DNA of 60,785 bases, taken from Clostridium sp. OF09-36 (GTDB lineage Bacteria > Bacillota > Clostridia > Lachnospirales > Lachnospiraceae). The DNA lies in assembly GCF_003481985.1 (NCBI RefSeq), contig NZ_QUMD01000020.1:1-60785 (forward strand). Reading direction: 5' to 3'. The notes under the pieces were generated by a model that was not told where the DNA came from, did no database searches, and saw only the letters and a list, made by a program, of their open reading frames with translations. Below, one piece after another: positions 54,701-60,785 of the stretch. Each line of letters begins with the position of its first letter. Position 1 is the first letter of the stretch. The position numbers were made by a program, and so were the translations under genes.

Positions 54701-55672
54701 CTATTTCATTCTCCGGATGATCGCATCCCGGTATTCCTCTGTTGTCGCAGTTCCATGAAGATCCGGAGTCAGACAGGTTCCCGCTTCCAGTACCTCATCC
54801 ACTGCCCCTCGGATCTTTGCTGCGCAATCACGCTGCCCTAAGTATTCCAGCATCATGCAGGCTGACCATAAAAATGCGGTCGGATTCGCAACGTGCTGTC
54901 CGGCAATATCCGGCGCACTGCCATGAACCGCCTCAAACATGGCATAATCTGTTCCGAGATTGCTGGATGGCAAAAGTCCAAGTCCTCCAATCAGTCCACT
55001 TGCCAGATCAGACAACAGATCTCCATACAGATTCGGCGTTACAATGATATCAAACTGATTCGGATTCATAACCATCTGCATACAGGTATTGTCGATGATC
55101 TTGTCATCGTGCTGGATTTCCGGATACTCCTTTGCGATCTCATGGAAAATGCTCAAAAACAGGCCATCTGACATTTTCAGGATATTTGCCTTATGTACGC
55201 AGGTCACTTTTTTTCTGCCATGTGCCCGTGCATACTCAAATGCATCACGGATAATCCGGGTACTGGCCTTTCTGGTGATAATTTTCGTTGCATGAACCGT
55301 ATTTTCATCGATCTGCTCTTCCACACCCACATACAGGTCGTCCGTGTTTTCCCGGAAAATCACCATATCTACATCGTGAAATGGCGTTTTCACCGCAATA
55401 TTCGATTTTGCAGGACGGATATTCGCATACAGGTCATATTTACTTCTCAGGGTTACATTCAGAGAACGGAATCCGTGACCGATCGGAGTTGTGATCGGAG
55501 ACTTCAATAAAACATGGTTCTGGTCAAACGAAGCATATGCTTCCGCCGGAATTAACGCACTAGTTTTCTTCCATTCAGCCTCACCGACATTGTAAACCTC
55601 ATACTCCAGTTCTGCACCTGCGTATTCCGGCATGATCTCTGCCTGTTCAATCTCATCAATCTTTTTCTTCAA
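54701..55672 (-). pseudogene. NAD-type isocitrate/3-isopropylmalate dehydrogenase, 5' end missing
   Basis: The 323-residue frame keeps the substrate arginines (SPITTPIGHGFRSLNVTLR, ANIRPAKS), the catalytic Tyr and Lys (FRENTDDLYVG, CVHKANILKMSDG), the metal Asp region (IVTPNLYGDLLSDLASG) and the NAD loop (FEAVHGSAPDIAGQ). What is missing is the first strand and the IPGDGIGPE loop, which every family member has. The only start is a TTG at 55672 without a ribosome site. The family part breaks off just where an integrase tail begins on the other strand, so a deletion or insertion has removed the 5' end. It is probably inactive. Confidence 0.8.
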
Positions 55673-55677
55673 TCTAG

Positions 55678-55785
55678 TTAGTGGTCAGTCAACTGTTGGG
55701 ACGCGCTTCGGTAAAGATTACCTATGACACGTATGTACATACAGATTCACACCGTGCTTTTTCTGCTGTACAATCGTTAGAATAG
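55678..55785 (+). pseudogene. C-terminal remnant of a tyrosine recombinase (phage/ICE integrase)
   Basis: The frame reads LVVSQLLGRASVKITYDTYV and then HTDSHRAFSAVQSLE before TAG. LLGRASVKIT-DTYVH is the last conserved block of tyrosine integrases: LGH-S, here with Arg for His, and the catalytic Tyr in DTY. An in-frame TAG lies directly before it, at the junction with the dehydrogenase remnant. Only about 35 codons are left. It points to a former integrative element next to the tRNA cluster. Confidence 0.82.
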
Positions 55786-55856
55786 CTGAATAATAATTTG
55801 GTTCCTTATTGGTGCCTTATTTTTCACCAAAAATCGTTCTGAAATGATTTCTGGCA

Positions 55857-55889
55857 GAAATTTATGATGAAATTTTCATTGTAAATTTC
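55857..55889. repeat. AT-rich 33-bp palindrome behind the integrase remnant
   Basis: GAAATTTA and TAAATTTC are the outer arms and ATGAAA and TTTCAT the inner ones, with two unpaired bases between. It lies between the integrase tail and the tRNA terminator. It might be part of an old attachment region, but no direct repeat of a tRNA end is visible. Confidence 0.45.
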
Positions 55890-55913
55890 ACAGCCCCCCA
55901 AAAACAGAAAAAG

Positions 55914-55949
55914 TCTGGGAAGCCGCATAAATACTGGCTTTTCCAGACA
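55914..55949. terminator. Hairpin facing the integrase remnant
   Basis: GTCTGG-GAAGCC and GGCTTTT-CCAGAC pair around GCATAAATACT. A-rich and T-rich flanks on both sides make it a possible terminator in either direction. Confidence 0.55.
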
Positions 55950-55980
55950 AAAAAAGGAACCATCTTTCGATGATTCCTTA
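55947..55980 (-). terminator. Terminator of the tRNA operon
   Basis: On the minus strand AAGGAATCATC pairs with a GATGGTTCCTT partner around GAAA and is followed by seven Ts. It starts two bases behind the tRNA-Cys gene. Confidence 0.88.
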
Positions 55981-55981
55981 G

Positions 55982-56052
55982 AGGCGACAACCAGATTTGA
56001 ACTGGTGATCAGGGTGTTGCAGACCCACGCCTTACCACTTGGCTATGTCGCC
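55982..56052 (-). tRNA. tRNA-Cys (GCA)
   Basis: A 71-nt cloverleaf. The acceptor arms are GGCGACA and TGTCGCC, the anticodon loop CTGCAAC gives GCA, and the T loop is TTCAAAT. The 3' CCA is not encoded. Confidence 0.95.
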
Positions 56053-56086
56053 ATATAAAATTGTTTACCAGATGAACTCTGATAAA

Positions 56087-56158
56087 TGACCCCAACGAGA
56101 TTCGAACTCGTGTTACCGCCGTGAAAGGGCGATGTCTTAACCGCTTGACCATGGGGCC
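56087..56158 (-). tRNA. tRNA-Glu (TTC)
   Basis: A 72-nt cloverleaf. The acceptor arms are GGCCCCA and TGGGGTC with one G-T pair, the anticodon loop CTTTCAC gives TTC, and the T loop is TTCGAAT. CCA is not encoded. Confidence 0.95.
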
Positions 56159-56197
56159 TCTCATATATTCTATTTACACATATAAAAAATATGTGAG

Positions 56198-56270
56198 CTC
56201 CCCGAGTAGGACTTGAACCTACGACAGCGCGGTTAACAGCCGCGTGCTCTACCGACTGAGCTATCGAGGA
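56198..56270 (-). tRNA. tRNA-Asn (GTT)
   Basis: A 73-nt cloverleaf. The acceptor arms are TCCTCGA and TCGGGGA, the anticodon loop CTGTTAA gives GTT, and the T loop is TTCAAGT. It is the first gene of the Asn-Glu-Cys tRNA operon. Confidence 0.95.
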
Positions 56271-56300
56271 ATACGCTGCTCGTTGACAGGCAACACAGGT

Positions 56301-56329
56301 ATTATATGATATGGGTGCCTTTTTGTCAA
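56301..56329 (-). promoter_or_regulatory. Consensus sigma-A promoter of the tRNA operon
   Basis: On the minus strand TTGACA (56329-56324) and TATAAT (56306-56301) are 17 bp apart, an exact match to the consensus. The expected start is about 25 bases before tRNA-Asn. The rest of the gap 56271-56597 holds only the DUF5722 terminator. Confidence 0.9.
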
Positions 56330-56476
56330 GCAATTTATTTCAAAATTTTTGAAAAATTTTATTTGCTTCATTAACGTGTTCATTTTCACTTCAAAAGACA
56401 CATTTTTTAATTTACCTGATATAAAAAGAATATACCTTGGCATACTTCTTCACTGAGGCGCGGTTTCCTGCGAAAT

Positions 56477-56527
56477 AAGAAAGCACCAGGTTCCTATCCT
56501 TTCAGGAGGAACTCCGGTGCTTTCTTA
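56477..56527 (-). terminator. Terminator after the DUF5722 gene
   Basis: AAGAAAGCACC pairs with GGTGCTTTCTT, and the inner parts GGTTCC and GGAACT also pair. A T-rich stretch follows on the minus strand. Confidence 0.7.
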
Positions 56528-56597
56528 GTTTGCCACGATTCTGTTCGTTTATTCATTGTGTTTTTGCTTACAGCAAAATCCTCGCTCGTATGAAAAT

Positions 56598-58334
56598 CTA
56601 CTTTTCAAGACTCTTCCAACGGAAGTTCGGAACCACATCACTCCATTTGCTGATTCCGATCAGGTCTTTATATTTCTCTGTAGTCTCCAGGGTAGATGCC
56701 TTATTGTCGATATTTTTATATACCAGCCAGGACGGCTTCTGCATCGTTGCTACGATATCGTTTGTCTTACTGGTATCGCAATGCCACAGACCAAACGCCT
56801 GGGATGCTGCCATCTCAGAAGGCGCATCAACCTGACGGCTCATGATAAATGCATCGATATACGGATTGCTATCGGCAATGTAATATGCATAAGCAATGGC
56901 TGCTGCCTGCAGATCTTCTGTCGTGCCACGCGTTGCACTGGTGGATGTAAAGCCCTGTTCAGAAAGGATCACATGGCGTACTTCACCAGAACGGGTACGG
57001 AACTGGGCCTGCTGCAGATAATCTGTCAGAACGCTTAAATTCAGCATATTTACAACCGGTGAAGACGCATCATCCTTGATCAGTCCGGTTTCGCGGTCAT
57101 TCCAGAATTCCGGTTCCGTTAACGGAATCGAGTACGGATGATATGCTAATCCCCAGTCCATGGAACCGCCCGGGATCATCTGGTTATTAAATGCATCCAG
57201 CAGATCTTTGGCATTATATGTCAACGAGCCATCCGCTTCGTGCATCCAGTTATAATCCGTTGAGAAGAAGACACGGCTGCTCTGGCTGGTACTGCGGATT
57301 GCTGTGTAGAACACACGGAATGCCCGCTGATATTCATTGATATAGCTTTCCAGACTCATAGGTCCCATATAGTTCCAAAGCTGATTATTAATCTCATTGC
57401 CGATGACCCAGTTGGACACTCTCCCATATGGAGAAGATTTTCTTCCGTAACGGTCTGCCAAAAATGCAGCAATCGCACGCAAGGACTCATATCCTTCCTC
57501 CGTCGCAACATGAAAACCATAATAGTTTGCAACGGAAGCCGGCTGCTTTGTAACCCCCGGATAATACAACTGCGGCGTGCTGTCGTTCCAGCCATTTAAG
57601 ATAACCGCAGTAACAGTCATATCTTTTTCCGACATTCTCTTAATGGTGTCATCGTATACGGCAAGCACATCTTTATTAAAATGGTAAGTTTTCCCATCAT
57701 ACTCATAATCAATTCCGCTGCCCAAAATGTGGTTGAACGGAATATTGACGATCACATGGTTTACGCCAAGGGAAAACGCATCCGAAAGCATAGCCGGTGT
57801 CGTCTGGATCAGAAGTCCTTTTTTTGTCTGCGCAGTCTTATACGGATCTGTGTATTTTGCAACACTTTCCGGATTTGCCACATAAGCCTCATTACTGACA
57901 ATGGTATATTCACTTCCATCATAGACAGCTACAACAAAACTGGAATACAGTCTGTCTTCCTGCGTTCCATGATTCAGCGGAAGCTGAAACGATAATTCGT
58001 CTCCCTTTGTGATCCATGCAGCGTAATCCGTCCGGCCTTTTAAATCCCTCTGATACGGTTTCATTTCAAAAAGATACAGATAATTATCATAGTATGCCGG
58101 ATCCGACCAGCTTCCTTCCATCTGACCTTTGATGCTTACCTGATTGCCACCTGTCACTTCGCAGCTTGTTATATGGGCAAATTCTGCCGGTGCAGGCTTT
58201 GCAGCCTGACTTTCTGCCTGAGTTTCCGCCGCAGCTGTATCCGCAGTCTCTGCCATTGCTGTTACGCTGCCGGCCCCGGCAAATACCGCAGCCATACAGC
58301 ATAACGAGATACAATACTTCCATATTTTTTTCAA
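56598..58334 (-). CDS. Secreted DUF5722 protein, glycoside-hydrolase-like
   Basis: A 578-residue exported protein. The TTG at 58334 is chosen because GGAGG lies eight bases upstream. A signal peptide (ending near TAMAE) is followed by an Ala/Glu-rich linker, a beta-type domain (about 40-150) and a TIM-barrel-like domain (about 170-560). NWVIGNEINNQ and HVILSEQGFTS look like the acid/base and nucleophile glutamates of clan-A glycosidases. The substrate is unknown. It is a single-gene unit with its own terminator. Confidence 0.88.
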   Translation of the reverse strand: MKKIWKYCISLCCMAAVFAGAGSVTAMAETADTAAAETQAESQAAKPAPAEFAHITSCEVTGGNQVSIKGQMEGSWSDPAYYDNYLYLFEMKPYQRDLKGRTDYAAWITKGDELSFQLPLNHGTQEDRLYSSFVVAVYDGSEYTIVSNEAYVANPESVAKYTDPYKTAQTKKGLLIQTTPAMLSDAFSLGVNHVIVNIPFNHILGSGIDYEYDGKTYHFNKDVLAVYDDTIKRMSEKDMTVTAVILNGWNDSTPQLYYPGVTKQPASVANYYGFHVATEEGYESLRAIAAFLADRYGRKSSPYGRVSNWVIGNEINNQLWNYMGPMSLESYINEYQRAFRVFYTAIRSTSQSSRVFFSTDYNWMHEADGSLTYNAKDLLDAFNNQMIPGGSMDWGLAYHPYSIPLTEPEFWNDRETGLIKDDASSPVVNMLNLSVLTDYLQQAQFRTRSGEVRHVILSEQGFTSTSATRGTTEDLQAAAIAYAYYIADSNPYIDAFIMSRQVDAPSEMAASQAFGLWHCDTSKTNDIVATMQKPSWLVYKNIDNKASTLETTEKYKDLIGISKWSDVVPNFRWKSLEK

Positions 58335-58507
58335 ATTTTCTGCCTCCAATCTCTGTCAATCCATGTCATAAACAGCAAAATATTTCGACTTGCCATTTTC
58401 ACTCCATTATCATAGCACGGAATCCATTTGGTTCAAGTAGGTTTTCCCTTACATTGATTTAAGATTTTCTTGCAGAATTCTATGGAAGAAAGTAATGATT
58501 TATGATT

Positions 58508-59851
58508 CTACGGCAACTGCGCAATGCATTTTCTCCACATCAAAACCGATAAAATGACTGCAATATAGTCCGTCAGTGCCTGCCCGTAAATAACGCCGGT
58601 TAAACCACCAAGCGCATTTAGCAGAAATAAAAGCGGAATCAGAAGTACCCCCTGACGAAGCACCGATAAAATAGTCGCCCAAAACGCTTTTCCTACAGAC
58701 TGCATACAGTTCATATTCATAAAAAGGATTCCGATGACAGGCCCAGAAAGCATGTATGCAATCAGCATTCTGACACCATACATGATGACTTCCTCATCCT
58801 GGATAAACAAGCCGATAATCTGTCTGCGGAATACAAAGAACAGAAGTGTCGCCAAAATTCCAATCACGATACAGCATTTTTTTGTGTATGCCGCAATGTC
58901 CTGAAAACGTTTTTTATCGCCGGATCCAAAATTATAACCAAGCAGGGGCTGCACTCCGTTTGCAAGTCCCATCTGCAGAAATGTGATAAACATATTTGCC
59001 TTGAATACGATTCCGATTGCCGCTACCGGTGCATTTCCATATGCGACTAAAATCTGATTTAATACAATTGTGGAAACGCTCATTAAAGTTGAAAAAATAG
59101 CTGTTGGGAGACCGCAGGAACAAATGCCGCTGAAAATACCGTACCGACATGTGAAATTACGGATCCCAATAGAAAACTTATTACTTTTTTTCACGAAATA
59201 CCAGAGATAATACAGGCTCGCCAGTATATTTCCCAAAGTAGTAGCAACTGCTGCACCAGCTGCACCGAGATGAAATCCACTGATCAGAACCGGATCCAGA
59301 ACAATATTGGCAATGGTACCGATCATGCTGCCGATCATCGCCTCTTTGCTGGCGCCCTCAGAACGCACTACAAAGCTGGCTGCTGCAGACCAGATGATAA
59401 ACGGTGCTCCATAAGAAATATGAAAAACATATCCGCATGCCAGCGCATAAGTTTCTTCATTTGCGCCAAAAATACTCAGGATTGGCTGCATAAATCCCAC
59501 TAATACAAGTGCAAAGAGAATCCCAACGGCCAATGACGCATACGTGATAAATGTAGAAACCTGTTTCATACGCTTCTGATTCTGCTCTCCAAGTGCCATA
59601 GATGCCACAGCGCTGCCGCCCATGCCAAACATATTCGCAACCGCCATAAATAAAATAAAGATGGGATTCGTAAGACTGACTGCAGCAACCTGAAGCGGAT
59701 CTCCCGTCTGACCAACAAAAAAGGTATCCGCCATATTATAAACAACCGTAACCAGGCTGCTGATCACACTTGGGATCGCCATCGTCGCAACTGCCTTAGA
59801 AACCTTCATCCGGGCCATTAATTCATTTTCCGCATTCTCATTTGCATTCAT
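58508..59851 (-). CDS. MATE-family efflux transporter
   Basis: A 447-residue membrane protein with about 12 helices in two halves. It begins with the MATE pattern VATMAIPSVISSLVTVVYNMADTF and contains VAAVSLTNPIFI and QPLLGYNFGSGDKKRF. MATE proteins export drugs or other cations with sodium or protons. Its start overlaps the MarR stop as ATGA, so the regulator and the pump are translated together. Confidence 0.93.
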   Translation of the reverse strand: MNANENAENELMARMKVSKAVATMAIPSVISSLVTVVYNMADTFFVGQTGDPLQVAAVSLTNPIFILFMAVANMFGMGGSAVASMALGEQNQKRMKQVSTFITYASLAVGILFALVLVGFMQPILSIFGANEETYALACGYVFHISYGAPFIIWSAAASFVVRSEGASKEAMIGSMIGTIANIVLDPVLISGFHLGAAGAAVATTLGNILASLYYLWYFVKKSNKFSIGIRNFTCRYGIFSGICSCGLPTAIFSTLMSVSTIVLNQILVAYGNAPVAAIGIVFKANMFITFLQMGLANGVQPLLGYNFGSGDKKRFQDIAAYTKKCCIVIGILATLLFFVFRRQIIGLFIQDEEVIMYGVRMLIAYMLSGPVIGILFMNMNCMQSVGKAFWATILSVLRQGVLLIPLLFLLNALGGLTGVIYGQALTDYIAVILSVLMWRKCIAQLP

Positions 59852-60285
59852 TTTTCATTCGTCCTTTCTGCCTCCAGATTTTGAAGCATTTTTCCTGCAA
59901 TACGCAGAAATTCCTGCTTTTCCTGTTCCGTGATTCCCTGTAATAACAAATGCTCCGTCTCCTCGACCTCCTGCCGAATCCGGTCTTTCATGCTTCTCGC
60001 TTTTTCGGTAAATACGATTTTTTTATATCGTCCGTCCCATTCATCCGATACCCGCTGGATCAATTTTTTCTGCTCCAATGCATTCAGCATTTCCGTTACC
60101 GTAGATGGTCGCAGACCAAATTCCCGCTCCAGATCTTTTTGATATACGGAATGTGCCTCTGACTCAACCAGAACATAGTTCAGGATTTTCCCCTGCGCAC
60201 TTCCGATGCCCAGCTGCGTATGTACTTCCTGCGAGCGGTTCCGAAGCCGATTCGAAATACAGTTGATCATTTTTCCTGTTTCCAT
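59848..60285 (-). CDS. MarR-family transcriptional regulator
   Basis: A 145-residue winged-helix regulator. The DNA-binding part is YQKDLEREFGLRPSTVTEMLNALEQKKLI with the wing VSDEWDGRYKKIVFTEKA. It is co-translated with the MATE pump and probably represses the pair from the repeat region just behind its promoter. The ligand is not known. Confidence 0.93.
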   Translation of the reverse strand: METGKMINCISNRLRNRSQEVHTQLGIGSAQGKILNYVLVESEAHSVYQKDLEREFGLRPSTVTEMLNALEQKKLIQRVSDEWDGRYKKIVFTEKARSMKDRIRQEVEETEHLLLQGITEQEKQEFLRIAGKMLQNLEAERTNEK

Positions 60286-60411
60286 AAATCCATGTCACAC
60301 CTTTCTGCCTTTGTTTCTGACTCCGCCTTTGCAGACTTTTGTTTGTCCGTAGTTTCTTTTCGTCGATACCTTATTGCTTCACCAATTGTTGCGTTTCCGC
60401 TTCTGATAGTT

Positions 60412-60473
60412 GTAATAGCCTTCGTAATAGTTCGGTTCCTAAGTATATTAAGAGAAGAAATAATAAAAGTCAA
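60412..60473 (-). promoter_or_regulatory. Promoter and possible operator of the MarR-MATE operon
   Basis: On the minus strand TTGACT (60473-60468) and TAATAT (60450-60445) are 17 bp apart. Two copies of plus-strand GTAATAG (60412-60418 and 60424-60430) lie just behind the expected start point, 12 bp apart, and may be the MarR-type binding site. The remaining gap up to the rRNA gene holds only the rRNA terminator. Confidence 0.65.
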
Positions 60474-60585
60474 CGATACTTCAAATATTGAAACTTTCCT
60501 TCGTTTTTTCGCATAAACTGCTTTCTTTTTCGCCGACTGCCTAAGAAACAAAACTGAGGAATTTTCGCCGATTGTTCTTCATAAC

Positions 60586-60613
60586 AAAAAAAGACTGGAA
60601 TCTCTTCCAGCCT
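60586..60613 (-). terminator. Terminator of the rRNA operon
   Basis: On the minus strand GCTGGAA and TTCCAGT pair around GAGA and are followed by seven Ts. It lies about 65 bases behind the 23S 3' end, with no 5S gene in between. Confidence 0.8.
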
Positions 60614-60676
60614 CTCATCTATGTACCCTCAAAACCACATATTGAATTTCATCCGTTTTCTTTTACCTAAACCGTC

Positions 60677-60785
60677 TTGGTTAAGCCCTCGACCTATTAG
60701 TGACAGTCAGCTGCACGTGTTACCACGCTTCCACCTCTGCCCTATCTACCTCGTCGTCTTCAAGGGGTCTTACTACTTGCGTATG
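60677..60785 (-). rRNA. 23S rRNA, 3' end (runs off the window)
   Basis: The minus strand reads AAGACCCCTTGAAGACGACG, then GTAGATAGGGCAGAGGTGGAAG and ends ACTAATAGGTCGAGGGCTTAACC. These are the universal last 100 bases of bacterial 23S rRNA. The exact 3' end is placed within a few bases. Confidence 0.97.

Noticed and set aside
55786..56060. A direct repeat of a tRNA 3' end that would mark an attachment site
   Set aside because: I compared the tRNA-Cys 3' end with the region behind the integrase remnant and saw no second copy.
60286..60676. A 5S rRNA gene between the 23S gene and marR
   Set aside because: No 5S-like conserved blocks were found; the region holds a terminator and the MarR promoter.
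1..60785. CRISPR array or cas genes
   Set aside because: No regularly spaced repeats and no Cas-like proteins are visible. The dispersed repeats are far apart and between genes.

Overview
The window is a contiguous 60.8 kb piece of a chromosome from an anaerobic, low-to-mid GC Firmicute. The gene content points to the family Lachnospiraceae (class Clostridia). Evidence is the mix of MecA, CwlD, VanW/G5, DUF4317, DUF951, DUF1858, DUF5722, a DUF4080-type cobalamin/radical SAM protein, an FMN-riboswitch-controlled RibU, a small 2[4Fe-4S] ferredoxin and a gdpP-rplI-dnaB cluster. CwlD suggests a spore former. I cannot fix the genus from sequence alone. Most genes lie on the minus strand.

Layout. 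1-260: the 5' end of an IS200/IS605-type element abutting the 3' end of an RlmD-like rRNA methyltransferase. 2.3-11 kb: YhaM, an HtrA-like protein without a recognisable catalytic triad, MutS2, an OmpR-type regulator, a cell-wall-binding protein and a sensor kinase. 11.0-11.2 kb: a candidate small RNA with its own promoter, dyad operators and terminator. 11.2-20.8 kb: one co-directional module made of a ferric-type (AfuABC-like) ABC importer, a phosphohexomutase, and a binding-protein/histidine-kinase/AraC-regulator triplet (HptASR-like). I read it as a sugar-phosphate sensing and uptake locus. 21-31 kb: TrmL, an aminotransferase with an Lrp-type regulator, a half AIR-synthase protein, VanW, a 35-aa membrane peptide, a DEDDh exonuclease, a radical SAM protein, dCMP deaminase, TsaC and RibU with its FMN riboswitch. 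31.6-38.3 kb: CwlD, a lipoprotein phosphoesterase, a GH18/SH3 protein, and an unusual protein-kinase/TadZ-like ATPase pair. 38.6-47.7 kb: MecA, DUF1858, ferredoxin, a glutamine amidotransferase, a MerR regulator, dnaB-rplI-gdpP and DUF4317. 48-54.5 kb: rpsF-ssb-rpsR, DUF951, an aldo-keto reductase, a sirtuin, two acyltransferase-like proteins and a zinc-ribbon protein. 54.7-56.3 kb: a truncated isocitrate/isopropylmalate dehydrogenase fused to the tail of an integrase, then tRNA-Cys, tRNA-Glu and tRNA-Asn. 56.6-60.8 kb: a DUF5722 glycosidase-like protein, a MATE-MarR pair, and the 3' end of a 23S rRNA gene with no 5S gene behind it.

Two window-wide patterns stand out. First, at least ten genes, including the essential dnaB, are broken by what look like single-base deletions, mostly in short runs of one base; this looks like sequencing error, not biology. 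These genes are annotated here as single restored spans. Second, a family of palindromic repeats is scattered between genes: two complete 133-bp copies with 12-bp terminal inverted repeats and covarying internal stems, plus many copies of only the ~30-bp head hairpin or the tail. One head copy supplies the last codons and stop of a gene.

The strongest candidates for undescribed biology are this repeat family, the promoter-operator-terminator RNA at 11.04-11.18 kb, the sugar-phosphate module with activator-type direct repeats upstream of its first gene, and the kinase/TadZ-like proteins.
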